Under the pieces are notes generated by a model that saw nothing but the letters and a program-made list of their open reading frames with translations, did not search any database and had not been told where the DNA came from. From Lentisphaeria bacterium (GTDB lineage: Bacteria; Verrucomicrobiota; Lentisphaeria; Victivallales; UBA1829), in contig JAFVSW010000072.1 of the NCBI GenBank assembly GCA_017503545.1, positions 1 to 40,539 on the forward strand: a stretch of 40,539 nucleotides of DNA. The letters are read 5' to 3'. The position numbers and the translations under genes were made by a program. The first letter of the stretch is position 1. Every line of letters begins with the position of its first letter. This document shows positions 1 to 8,869 of this stretch, one piece after another.

Positions 1-1
1 A

Positions 2-112
2 GGCAATACAAGAATGCAAGCAAGATGTGCTGTCATGAGAAAAATGCTGTTGATTCTCAGAGGAATGGTTATTGCTGACAAAAAATACGATAAAAATTTC
101 AAAAAAAATTAA
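2..112 (+). pseudogene. C-terminal end of an IS110-family transposase (cut by window edge)
   Basis: The reading frame is open from the left edge to TAA at 110-112 and encodes 36 residues. They include AVMRKMLLILRGMV followed by KKYD. IS110/IS116/IS902-type transposases commonly end in a similar 'VAVMRKLL-I-ML' helix and then a short polar tail. The rest of the gene lies outside the window, so whether the element is intact cannot be judged. No inverted repeats are expected for this family and none were seen downstream. The call rests on a short motif only. Alternatively this could be the end of another helical protein. Confidence 0.45.
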
Positions 113-203
113 AAAAACATTTGACTTTTAGCAAACCATCTTGTATTTCAGGTGATTTTACAGAAAATCTGCGTAAAAAAGTCAAAAAAAAACAACATAT
201 TTC

Positions 204-232
204 TTGCAAAATAGGCATTTGTGGGATATAGT
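204..232 (+). promoter_or_regulatory. sigma70-type promoter for the pgl-like operon
   Basis: A -35 box TTGCAA (204-209) and a -10 box TATAGT (227-232) are separated by exactly 17 nt. Transcription would begin near 239-240, downstream of the ATG at 238, which supports the later start at 280. A second, weaker candidate (TTGACT 121-126, 17 nt, TATTTC 144-149) lies upstream. Confidence 0.6.
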
Positions 233-279
233 GTAGAATGTATGAAATTTTTATCATTTCAGGAAAGGATATCGGAATT

Positions 280-1314
280 ATGAGCAGAACTTTTTATCTT
301 TGTGCATGTTCGTCCAATGAAAAAGGCGGAATTTACCGTTATTCCATCAGCGAAAACGGGGCAATCGCGGAACAGGGATTCACTCCCCTTACAGAATGTA
401 ACTTTATTTGTTTCTCTCCGGATCGCAAATATATGTATGCTACAACCAATCCGGCGGAAACCGGCGGCGGTGTTGCCGCATATAAAATCCTGCCCGACGG
501 CTCTCTGGAATTCCTGAACACCCTCTCCTCCAAAGGGAGAGCAGCATGTTATCTGACTTGCTCCCCGGATGGTAAATTCCTTTATTGCGCCAATTACAGC
601 ACCGGTAACGTTGCCGAATTTTCCATCACCGCCAATGGCTCTCTGGGCGAATTGACACAACTGATTCAGCACACCGGCAGCGGTCCCCGGAAAGACCGTC
701 AGGAATGTGCCCATACCCATTGCACCGTAGTGACTCCGGATGGCAAATATTTGTGCGTGAATGACCTGGGAATCGATAAGGTAGTGGTTTATCCTCTGGG
801 CGAAAACGGACTTGATGTTGCGGCAGCCACTTCCTGGACTGCGGACCCGGCTGACGGTCCGCGCCATATTCTGTTTGACCGGAGCGGCAAAATTGCGTAT
901 GTGATGAATGAATTGGGTAACAGTGTGACAGCATTGCGTTACAACGACGGCAAATTTGAACGGATTGGAAAATATACCTCCCTTCCCTCCGGCTGTCAGG
1001 AAGTGACCAAAGCCTCTGCGATCCGTCTTTCTCCCGATGAAAAATTCCTGTATGCTTCCAACCGCGGCTTTGACAGCATTGCCTGTTACCGGGTAAAAGA
1101 ACCGGGTGTATTGGAATTGTTTGATATCGTATCCTCATTCGGGAGCAGTCCCCGCGACATCAATTATTTGCCCGGGGAAACGATTTTTGCGGCTGCAAAT
1201 GAATTTTCCGATTTGATCTGTTTTTACCGTGTAGATGCGGAAACCGGAAAATTGCGTTATATGGAAGGATGCGACATTACCCATCTGCCCCGTCCACTTT
1301 ACATTCTTTACTGA
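280..1314 (+). CDS. pgl: lactonase-family seven-bladed beta-propeller (6-phosphogluconolactonase-like)
   Basis: This is a 344-residue protein of the lactonase (YbhE/Pgl) family. In that family the protein hydrolyses 6-phosphogluconolactone in the pentose phosphate pathway, although some members act on other lactones. Repeating blade motifs are visible, each with an SPDG/SPDR/TPDGK turn followed by a YVMN-, LYAS- or YCAN-like strand, as in NYSTGNVAEF and ASNRGFDSIACY. The conserved HTHCTVVTPDGK segment is typical of the family. No signal peptide is seen, so it is cytoplasmic. ATG 280 is preferred over 238 because AGGAAAGG lies 11 nt upstream and the best promoter would start transcripts at about 240. 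It is first in a run of six same-strand genes with short gaps. Confidence 0.8.
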   Translation: MSRTFYLCACSSNEKGGIYRYSISENGAIAEQGFTPLTECNFICFSPDRKYMYATTNPAETGGGVAAYKILPDGSLEFLNTLSSKGRAACYLTCSPDGKFLYCANYSTGNVAEFSITANGSLGELTQLIQHTGSGPRKDRQECAHTHCTVVTPDGKYLCVNDLGIDKVVVYPLGENGLDVAAATSWTADPADGPRHILFDRSGKIAYVMNELGNSVTALRYNDGKFERIGKYTSLPSGCQEVTKASAIRLSPDEKFLYASNRGFDSIACYRVKEPGVLELFDIVSSFGSSPRDINYLPGETIFAAANEFSDLICFYRVDAETGKLRYMEGCDITHLPRPLYILY

Positions 1315-1334
1315 TCCGGAAAGGATAGATGCAA

Positions 1335-3758
1335 ATGATGGTTCTGAAGAAACAAATCTTTGCCATACTATTTCTGCTGGTCGGGATGGTATCCCTTTTT
1401 GCTGAGATCCGGGTGGAACGGGTCAACATCAACCGGAATTTTCCCCGTTTGATCCGGAACAGCACAACGGATTTCCAATGTATCGTCACCAATACAGACA
1501 ACCGTCAACATCTGGTGGAAGTCCGTTTTATCCCCCTTGCCGGCGATACCATGAATACGTACAATTCCGGCAAGATTCTGTTGCCGCCGAAAACAACAGG
1601 AACTCTTTCATTCCCGATACAAACATCCCTAGCAGAAGGGTATACCATAGAGGTCCGTTCCGATGGCGTCCGGATACCCCGCAATGGCGTTGTCAATGAT
1701 ATCAAGCTGATGCTGAACAGTTATTCCCAGCGGACAGCTGTTATTCTGAATGATGGGGAGGAATCTCCCGGACTTCCGGCACGGGGAACAGCGTTCAAAG
1801 ATAAATTGTTCTTCAATACAGTTCCGGCAGCCCGGGCACCGGTCAACGCCAATGATTACAGCGAATGTCCTGCTGTAATGCTGTATAAACCCGCATTGAA
1901 ACAGTATTCGGCAGAACAGTTCCGCGCGCTGCTTTCTTATGTGGCGGGCGGTGGAACATTGATCGTACTTCATCCGGATACCGTACAGAAAATGGCATCG
2001 ACTCCGCTGGCGGAATTATTGCCGGTCATTCCCATTAAAAAACATACCGTTGCAGCATTGCCGCCGGTCACGGATAAGATTACCGGTTTTGACCGTTCAA
2101 AGCGGTGGGAAATCGAAATTCTGGAAACGGCGGAACGGGGGCGCGGCGTCAACCTGATGTTCTGGAACACCCTGCCATTGCTCCGGGTCAGTCAATATGG
2201 GCTGGGTTATGTAAAAGTTGCCATGTTCCCGGTAAATGAACAGACATTCTGCGGCAGCAACAATGCCGGATTTGAAAAATTCCTGTTTGAACTGCTTACC
2301 ATACAGCAATTGTACCCGAACCGGAAATCCTTTGAAACGGTATTGGATAAACTGACCGGGTTCGCGATTCCGGATACCTCTGAAATCGTTGTCCGTGTTA
2401 CCATATATCTGGTTGTATTTTTCCTGATTCTGCTTGCCGGATTGTTTTTCAAACGGAGCGGTTTGGCATGGACAGCAGCGGTTCTTGCCGCTTTGGGTGC
2501 AACCGGGTTGACATTGATGCACAGTGCCTCTAAATTTGCCGCCCAGGAATCAGTTTTATCCGAAATCCGTCTGGAACAGGCTTCTCCGGTAAATTTGGGG
2601 GAAGTATACTGCTCCTGTTTTGCAAAAGAAGAAAGTGTCATACATGCGGGAATGCCTTCCGAAATCTGTGCGAGTTTTTCCGCATTGCCGGAATCCCCGT
2701 ATATCAGCAATTACTTTGTAAATCTGGCAAGTGATGTTTTTGATGATACAACAGCTCCGCAGAAACCGAAACCCCGTCAGGTACGTTACTCTTTCCCTGT
2801 GGAAGTACATCGCGACATCCGTGGCAAAAAACGGGTGGAGGCAATGCATATTGCACCGCGTACAAGCCGTCAATTTATGGCATTTTATACTGCCGCAAAC
2901 CGGGATGACCGGGCATTGAACGTGCCGGAAGCGGAATTATATTTGACGGAACAGGGCTTATCCATGGCAGCATATCCCATTCCGGATCAATACCGTAAAA
3001 TGGATTTGCAGGGAGCATATCTTGTCATGCCCGGCGGCGTCCGGAAATTGTCTGTTGACAATGGTGCATGTTCATTGGAAAGCGACAGCAGTTTCTTTCT
3101 GAACGAAATGGATCAGGCATTGATGGATTCCGTCTGTAACGGATTGCGCAAACCGTTCCCGTATGTGGCATTGGTATACCCTGTGAAAAAGAATATGGTT
3201 GAATTGAACATGAAAATACAGCCGCAGGGACGTGAAATCATCATGATTCCTGCCCGTGTGACCATTAACAGCCGCAAGGTTACGATTCCGAAAGAAATGC
3301 TGGTATTATCCTCAAACAACGCCATGTCCCGAACCTTTTTGCACGGGAATGAAATTATCGGAAAATCCTCTCTGATGGTGGGACAGCCTCTTACCTTTGG
3401 GGTTTCTCTGCCAGCGTTCCTCAACGGCATTTTCCCGCCGGAAAAAGTGAAATTGGTAATGGATTATTCGATTGCAGACAATGTGTCGATGAACGTAAGT
3501 TTGAGCAGTACAGACAAAAAAGAAATACCCGGCAGAAGTACCGGCACTATGGAATACGAATTCACAGGAGCGGATATGGCAAAAACGCTCAATAAGGAAA
3601 ATTGTCTGGAACTGAATATTAAGCCGAGGATGGAGATCAACGAAGCGTCCATGTCGATCGAACAATCTCTGCGCGCAAAATTCTGGAATTTGCGTGCTGC
3701 TGATCTTGAAATAACGGGCAGCATCCGTTCCGATCTGCCGCTGCCGTTACGCTTTTAA
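1335..3758 (+). CDS. large exported/membrane protein partnered with ABC transporter
   Basis: This is an unrecognised protein of about 807 residues. An N-terminal signal peptide (KKQIFAILFLLVGMVSLFAE) is followed by a beta-rich region. Around residues 160-240 there is a glutamine-amidotransferase-like segment (SAEQFRALLSYVAGGGTLIV), a pattern found in proteins encoded beside Gld-type ABC-2 transporters. Two adjacent hydrophobic helices at about residues 355-400 (YLVVFFLILLAGLFF and the following segment) would anchor it. The long C-terminal half is predicted extracytoplasmic. Three in-frame ATGs (1329, 1335, 1338) compete. GGAAAGGA at 1318-1325 is best spaced for 1335. It is followed after 30 nt by the ABC ATPase gene, so it probably works with that exporter. 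Its role is inferred from context only. Confidence 0.7.
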   Translation: MMVLKKQIFAILFLLVGMVSLFAEIRVERVNINRNFPRLIRNSTTDFQCIVTNTDNRQHLVEVRFIPLAGDTMNTYNSGKILLPPKTTGTLSFPIQTSLAEGYTIEVRSDGVRIPRNGVVNDIKLMLNSYSQRTAVILNDGEESPGLPARGTAFKDKLFFNTVPAARAPVNANDYSECPAVMLYKPALKQYSAEQFRALLSYVAGGGTLIVLHPDTVQKMASTPLAELLPVIPIKKHTVAALPPVTDKITGFDRSKRWEIEILETAERGRGVNLMFWNTLPLLRVSQYGLGYVKVAMFPVNEQTFCGSNNAGFEKFLFELLTIQQLYPNRKSFETVLDKLTGFAIPDTSEIVVRVTIYLVVFFLILLAGLFFKRSGLAWTAAVLAALGATGLTLMHSASKFAAQESVLSEIRLEQASPVNLGEVYCSCFAKEESVIHAGMPSEICASFSALPESPYISNYFVNLASDVFDDTTAPQKPKPRQVRYSFPVEVHRDIRGKKRVEAMHIAPRTSRQFMAFYTAANRDDRALNVPEAELYLTEQGLSMAAYPIPDQYRKMDLQGAYLVMPGGVRKLSVDNGACSLESDSSFFLNEMDQALMDSVCNGLRKPFPYVALVYPVKKNMVELNMKIQPQGREIIMIPARVTINSRKVTIPKEMLVLSSNNAMSRTFLHGNEIIGKSSLMVGQPLTFGVSLPAFLNGIFPPEKVKLVMDYSIADNVSMNVSLSSTDKKEIPGRSTGTMEYEFTGADMAKTLNKENCLELNIKPRMEINEASMSIEQSLRAKFWNLRAADLEITGSIRSDLPLPLRF

Positions 3759-3788
3759 CAGTAAAAAACAATTCATGGAGAAACAGAT

Positions 3789-4727
3789 ATGATAACAACT
3801 CAGAATCTTACCCGTAAGTTCGGTACCAACCGTGGCGTATTTGATCTTAATCTGCATGTACCGAAAGGGGCAATTTACGGTTTTATCGGTCATAATGGCG
3901 CAGGGAAGACGACTGCGATCAAAATGATGTGCGGCCTCCTCAAACCCACTTCCGGTACGATCAAGATCGGTGATTATGAGGTCGTACCGAAAAATCTGCC
4001 GAAAATCAAACAATTAATCGGATATATGCCGGACATCACCGGTGTTTATGAGCAGATGAGTGTCTGGGAATTCCTGGACTTTTACGGCGCCGCTTTCAAA
4101 ATCCCGCCGAAACAGCGCAAAGAACGGATCGAAGCCGTCCTCGCTGTCACCAATGCCGAAGCCATGATCGATTATCAGGTCGCCAGCCTTTCCCGCGGTA
4201 TGAGACAGAAAGTCGGGCTTGCCAAAACTTTGATTCATGATCCGGAAGTGTTGATCCTGGACGAACCTGCCGGCGGATTGGATCCCCATGCCCGTGTGGA
4301 AATGCGCCGGACCATCAAAGAATTGAAAAATCTTGGCAAAACCATTTTGCTTTCCAGTCATATCCTCCCGGAATTGGCATCGATTTGCGATGTGGTCGGG
4401 ATCCTGAACAAAGGAAAACTTCTGGCACAGGGAACGGTCAAAGAAATCAACGATATGCTCCACGAAACGCTTTCCATTTCCGTAACGGTCGATTCTGATC
4501 TGGAAAAAGCAATGGCATTGACCAAACCGCTGGATGGTGTGGTTTCCGTACAGATGAGTGATATCAATGAATTTTTCATCAATTACCGCGGGCCCCGCGA
4601 ATCTGCAGGGGATATCCTGCTGTATCTGATGGAAAACGGTGTCCGTGTCAGATGGTTTGCGGAAAATGAAGCGGATCTGGAAAATGTATATTTGAACATC
4701 ACTCAGGATAACGGCGGGGAGGAATGA
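3789..4727 (+). CDS. ABC transporter ATP-binding protein (ABC-2 exporter type)
   Basis: This 312-residue ABC ATPase couples ATP hydrolysis to transport through the permease encoded just downstream. Walker A is GHNGAGKTT (residues 34-42). The signature is LSRGMRQK (around 133-140). Walker B is VLILDEPAGGLD (around 154-165), and the switch histidine lies in LLSSHILPE. The roughly 90-residue C-terminal extension is usual in the CcmA/GldA-like group that drives ABC-2 permeases. A GGAG stands about 10 nt before the ATG. The permease gene begins 4 nt after the stop, implying translational coupling. The substrate cannot be told from sequence. Confidence 0.93.
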   Translation: MITTQNLTRKFGTNRGVFDLNLHVPKGAIYGFIGHNGAGKTTAIKMMCGLLKPTSGTIKIGDYEVVPKNLPKIKQLIGYMPDITGVYEQMSVWEFLDFYGAAFKIPPKQRKERIEAVLAVTNAEAMIDYQVASLSRGMRQKVGLAKTLIHDPEVLILDEPAGGLDPHARVEMRRTIKELKNLGKTILLSSHILPELASICDVVGILNKGKLLAQGTVKEINDMLHETLSISVTVDSDLEKAMALTKPLDGVVSVQMSDINEFFINYRGPRESAGDILLYLMENGVRVRWFAENEADLENVYLNITQDNGGEE

Positions 4728-4731
4728 TCCG

Positions 4732-6525
4732 ATGTTATTGACAGGCAATCCTATATTCCGCCGGGAATTTCTTTCGGCATGCAGGGCGTGGAAAAGCCGT
4801 ATTCTGATCAGCGGATATCTGCTGGCGTTGGCGGCACTTCTTCTGCTGCTGTGGCCCGCCGGTGGAATTCATTCCGTTGTAACAGAAAATACCCGCGAAA
4901 TCTTTTCCATGTTCTTCGGAATCAATCTGCTGTTGCTGATGCTGATCGTCCCCGCCTTTGCATCCGGCGCAATTACACAGGAACGGGAAAACGAAACCTA
5001 TCAGGCATTGTTCATCACGCCGCTCACCCCCTTCCAAATCATGATTGGAAAACTCTGTTCTTCCGTTCTGATGCTGTTGATCCTGACCATACTGGCACTG
5101 CCCATGGCTTCCATGTGTGCTTTGACCGGCGGGTTGGATTTGCCCAGAATGTTACGGATCAGTTCCATTCTGTTTACAGCAGCGATTGCATACGGCTTGA
5201 TCGGACTGGCATGCAGTTCCGTCTGCAAACGCACAAGTTCTGCAATTTTCCTGACTTATGTTTACCTGATTCTGTTTGCCGGGGCAACCTGGCTGCCCAA
5301 TGCATTGCTGGCAAATCTGCTGCCGTCATTCAGTTTCCTCTGGCAGGGAATCCGTTCCATCAGTCCGTTCGATGCACTGGCATATCTGCTATATCCGGAA
5401 CAATACCGCAGCAGTATGTCGATTGTACTGACAGAAGGCTCCACAGCGGCAATCGTATTGAATCCGTATTACTTATACCTGTTCTTTTCCGGCGTGACCG
5501 CGGTGATTGCATTTATCATTTTCTACCGGAATGTGAAACGCCCGCCCCAATCCGGCAAGGTGCAGAAAGGCAATGTATACACCGAAAAGAAAATTTTTAT
5601 CAAGCGGAAATTGACCTTCCCGTTTTATCTGCTTGACCCGTTACGCCGGAAAAAGCCCATCGGAAAATTCCGCAATCCGGTATTTGTCGCGGAAATGCGC
5701 AGTAAATTGTTCTCCAATCCCCAATTTGTACTCCGGTCTGTCTCGGCGATCCTGATCATCAGTATTCTGCTTATGACCTTGATTGCTGCACAATTTTCCG
5801 AGCAGCTGGATGCCAATGCGGTCCGTGTCGCCGCGATTCTGTTCCAACTGGGCGTGGTAACACTTCTGGCACCCGGTGTCAGCAGCAGTTTGATTACGGA
5901 AGAAATTTCCTGCGGAACATTTCAGGCATTGCGTATGACAACGTTATCGCCTTTGACCTTGATCATCGGGAAACTGAAAGCCACATTTTTCTATGCTATG
6001 ATCTTTATTTTCAGCGGAATCCTTGTTTTCATCACCATGACATATCTGCAAGTGCAGGATGTTGCGGATGAACTGTCTGTCTTTACCGGAAAATTCTGGA
6101 ATGAACTTTCCACCAATATGAGCAATCCCGAATGGTGCGAACAATTCTGCAACATTTACCTGAGTCTGTTTGTCTGGATCGGGATTCTCCTGTTGACCAC
6201 GCTGGTCTGTCTCTGCGCCGGATTGTTTGCCAGTTCCATTGCACGCAATACCTCGCAGGCGACTGCATTCAGTTACGGTTTCACGGGTATTCTGTGCGTT
6301 GTCACTCTGCTGCCTTTGCCGCTGGCGGGAAAATTGACCAGTCGTGCGGCAGGTACGATCCTGGCATGGAATCCCTTTGTGACAGCGATTCAAACTTCCA
6401 GCAATATGTTCCGGGAATATCCGTTGTTCTGGCGGACCCATTTGTGCTGCATGCTGCTGCTGATCGGACTTCTGCTTGCTGCGTCATTTTTCCGGGTTTT
6501 ATACCTGTTCCGTAAACAAAGTTAA
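4732..6525 (+). CDS. ABC-2 type permease with two tandem halves
   Basis: This 597-residue integral membrane protein is the transport channel for the preceding ATPase. Two homologous halves are visible. Each begins with a 'NP.F..E.RS' cytoplasmic segment (GNPIFRREFLSA near the start, RNPVFVAEMRSK near residue 317). Each then has a membrane helix, an 'IT.E...TYQALF/GTFQALR' coupling-helix motif, and a 'P....I.GKL' segment leading into several helices. About twelve membrane spans are expected. Fusion of two six-helix units into one chain is known among ABC-2 permeases paired with a single ATPase. The ATG at 4732 has GGGGAGGA upstream, inside the end of the ATPase gene. Confidence 0.88.
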   Translation: MLLTGNPIFRREFLSACRAWKSRILISGYLLALAALLLLLWPAGGIHSVVTENTREIFSMFFGINLLLLMLIVPAFASGAITQERENETYQALFITPLTPFQIMIGKLCSSVLMLLILTILALPMASMCALTGGLDLPRMLRISSILFTAAIAYGLIGLACSSVCKRTSSAIFLTYVYLILFAGATWLPNALLANLLPSFSFLWQGIRSISPFDALAYLLYPEQYRSSMSIVLTEGSTAAIVLNPYYLYLFFSGVTAVIAFIIFYRNVKRPPQSGKVQKGNVYTEKKIFIKRKLTFPFYLLDPLRRKKPIGKFRNPVFVAEMRSKLFSNPQFVLRSVSAILIISILLMTLIAAQFSEQLDANAVRVAAILFQLGVVTLLAPGVSSSLITEEISCGTFQALRMTTLSPLTLIIGKLKATFFYAMIFIFSGILVFITMTYLQVQDVADELSVFTGKFWNELSTNMSNPEWCEQFCNIYLSLFVWIGILLLTTLVCLCAGLFASSIARNTSQATAFSYGFTGILCVVTLLPLPLAGKLTSRAAGTILAWNPFVTAIQTSSNMFREYPLFWRTHLCCMLLLIGLLLAASFFRVLYLFRKQS

Positions 6526-6553
6526 CCATTTCTTATAGAAGGAGTATCATCAA

Positions 6554-7900
6554 ATGGACAACAAATCCAAACTGGCTGTTGACAGCCTGAACTATCATCG
6601 TTCCCCGATTCCGGGCAAACTCAATGTCATTCCCTCCAAACCCTGTGATACACAGGATGACCTTTCTTTGGCATATACTCCCGGTGTCGGTATCCCCTGT
6701 ATGGAAATCCACGATCATCCGGAAACCGTCTGGGAATATACCGGACGCGGCAACTCCGTTGCTGTCGTTTCTGACGGTACCGCCGTCCTCGGCCTCGGTA
6801 ACATCGGTCCGGAAGCCGGTATGCCCGTGATGGAAGGAAAAGCCGTTCTGTTCAAAAAATTTGCAGGTATCAATGCCGTTCCCCTCTGCCTCGGTCATGT
6901 CTTCAAAGAAGACGGTAAAACCGATCCGGAAAAGGTCATTACCGCTGTCCGTACACTCGAACCCACATTCGGCGGTATCAATCTGGAAGATATCGGCGCA
7001 CCTGCCTGTTTTGCCATTGAACCGGCACTGAAAAAATCCATGTCCATTCCGGTGTTCCATGACGACCAGCACGGTACTGCAATCATTTCTCTCTCCGGTA
7101 TCCTCAACGCACTGAAAGTCGTCGGCAAAAAGATCGAAGACTGCAAATTCGTGATGAACGGTGCCGGTGCCGCCGGGATCGCCTGTGCCGAATATTATGT
7201 TTCCGCCGGTGCAAACAGAGATAATTTCACCATTTGCGACTCCAAAGGTGTGATCCATGCCGGAAGAACCGATCTCAATGAACAGAAAAAGAGATTCGCT
7301 CATGTCACAGAAGACCGCACTCTTGCCGATGCCATCCGCGGTGCTGACGTCTTTATCGGCGTTTCCGTTGCCGGTGCATTGACCGGTGATATGGTCAAAA
7401 CCATGGCGAAAGATGCCATCGTCCTCGCTATGGCAAACCCGACACCTGAAATTTACCCCGATGAAGCACTTGCTGCCGGTGCCGCCGTTGCATGTACCGG
7501 ACGCTCCGACTTCTGCAACCAGGTCAACAACGTTCTCGGCTTCCCCGGCATCTTCCGCGGTGCCCTTGACTGCCGTGCAAAAGATATCAATGAAGCAATG
7601 AAACTGGCTGCTTCCAAAGCCCTCTCCGGAATCGTTTGCGAACCCATGCCCGCTGATATCAAAGCTAAATTGGCAGCTGCCTACCCCGCAGAAGCCGCAA
7701 AAGGTGTCTTTGATGGCGAAATTCCGTTGAAAGCATCCTTTGTGATCCCGAAACCCTTTGACCCCCGGGTTGTACCCCGCGTCGCTCGTTATGTGGTGGA
7801 AGCCGCTATGAAGACCGGTGTGGCTCAGATTATGATCGATGACCTGGATGCCTACGAAAAATCCGTGGCAGAACGGATCGCAGTTGCTCTGAAAGCCTGA
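6554..7900 (+). CDS. malic enzyme (malate oxidoreductase, decarboxylating)
   Basis: This 448-residue enzyme oxidatively decarboxylates malate to pyruvate and CO2 with NAD(P)+. It has the short bacterial form, without the phosphotransacetylase domain of long MaeB proteins. Visible motifs are YTPGVG (41-46, carrying the catalytic tyrosine), [14 protein letters not shown], the metal/substrate motif [10 protein letters not shown] (about residues 167-176) and the nucleotide-binding loop NGAGAAG (202-208). C-terminal motifs include MANPTPEI and the [12 protein letters not shown] segment. Cofactor preference cannot be assigned safely. AAGGAG lies 10 nt before the ATG. The gene is followed after 19 nt by panC and was probably transcribed with it. 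Confidence 0.93.
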   Translation: MDNKSKLAVDSLNYHRSPIPGKLNVIPSKPCDTQDDLSLAYTPGVGIPCMEIHDHPETVWEYTGRGNSVAVVSDGTAVLGLGNIGPEAGMPVMEGKAVLFKKFAGINAVPLCLGHVFKEDGKTDPEKVITAVRTLEPTFGGINLEDIGAPACFAIEPALKKSMSIPVFHDDQHGTAIISLSGILNALKVVGKKIEDCKFVMNGAGAAGIACAEYYVSAGANRDNFTICDSKGVIHAGRTDLNEQKKRFAHVTEDRTLADAIRGADVFIGVSVAGALTGDMVKTMAKDAIVLAMANPTPEIYPDEALAAGAAVACTGRSDFCNQVNNVLGFPGIFRGALDCRAKDINEAMKLAASKALSGIVCEPMPADIKAKLAAAYPAEAAKGVFDGEIPLKASFVIPKPFDPRVVPRVARYVVEAAMKTGVAQIMIDDLDAYEKSVAERIAVALKA

Positions 7901-7919
7901 TACGGAGGACTATAACAAA

Positions 7920-8771
7920 ATGACTCAAATCATTCATTCTGTTTCTGATTTGCAGAAATGGTCCATGGAGCAGAAACGCCAGGGAAAGACCGTCGGTTTG
8001 GTTCCCACGATGGGATTCCTCCACGAAGGACATCTTTCCCTGATTGATACCGCCCATGCACAGGGCGCAGATGCCGTTGCCGTTTCCATCTTCGTCAACC
8101 CGACTCAATTCGGGCCGAATGAAGATTTTGACCGCTATCCCAGAGATTTTGAACACGACCGCATCCTTTGCGAACAGCATGGTGCCGATGTGATTTTTGC
8201 TCCCGAAGTGAACGACATGTATCCTGCCGCCGTTACTTGCTGGGTGCAGGAAGAAGAAATTTCCAAAGGTCTCTGCGGAAAAACACGTCCCATCCATTTC
8301 CGGGGCGTTACAACCGTCGTAACCAAATTGTTTAATGCCGCATTGCCGGATCTGGCTGTGTTCGGTCAGAAAGATGCCCAACAGGCAGCGATTATCAAAC
8401 GGATGGTGCGGGATCTGAATTTCCCCATCCGCATCATTGTCTCTCCCATCGTCCGCGAAGCCGATGGCCTTGCCATGAGTTCCAGAAACAAATATCTTTC
8501 CGCCGATGAACGGCAGCGTGCGTTGACACTTTCCCGTTCTCTCCGGGAAGCCAAAGAAGCATTGGAAAACGGAACTCGTACCGATGCGCTGGCAGAATGT
8601 GATGTGATCCGTCAGAAATTGACGGCATCCGGCGGTGTCGTGGATTATGTGGAAGCACTTGATCCCGAAACCATGCTCCCCGTCACATCCGGCAGTCAGC
8701 GTCCCGTTCTGTTCGCTCTGGCATGTGCATATGGAACAACAAGATTGATCGATAACATGAAAGTGGATTGA
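7920..8771 (+). CDS. panC: pantothenate synthetase
   Basis: This 283-residue pantoate-beta-alanine ligase catalyses the ATP-dependent joining of pantoate and beta-alanine, the last step of pantothenate synthesis on the way to coenzyme A. It belongs to the HIGH/KMSKS nucleotidyltransferase fold. VPTMGFLHEGHLSL carries the HxGH-type motif (HEGH at 35-38), SIFVNPTQFGPNED is the family strand-loop, VFGQKDAQQ contacts pantoate, and SSRNKYLS is the KMSKS equivalent. Its length matches the family. No panB or panD is in the window. The gene ends 36 nt before the terminator shared with purD. Confidence 0.96.
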   Translation: MTQIIHSVSDLQKWSMEQKRQGKTVGLVPTMGFLHEGHLSLIDTAHAQGADAVAVSIFVNPTQFGPNEDFDRYPRDFEHDRILCEQHGADVIFAPEVNDMYPAAVTCWVQEEEISKGLCGKTRPIHFRGVTTVVTKLFNAALPDLAVFGQKDAQQAAIIKRMVRDLNFPIRIIVSPIVREADGLAMSSRNKYLSADERQRALTLSRSLREAKEALENGTRTDALAECDVIRQKLTASGGVVDYVEALDPETMLPVTSGSQRPVLFALACAYGTTRLIDNMKVD

Positions 8772-8807
8772 CCGTCAGTTATATCCGTCATTTATCCGTC
8801 ATAAAAT

Positions 8808-8847
8808 AAAAACACCGCATAACTCATTGGCTATGCGGTGTTTTTTT
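8808..8847. terminator. bidirectional intrinsic terminator between panC and purD
   Basis: The stem CACCGCATA (8813-8821) pairs with TATGCGGTG (8832-8840). An A-run precedes the left arm and seven Ts follow the right arm, so it can terminate both the plus-strand operon ending in panC and the minus-strand purD transcript. Two copies of ATCCGTCAT stand just upstream with no assigned role. Confidence 0.9.
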
Positions 8848-8869
8848 ATTTCGTCAGAAACTACTTTGA

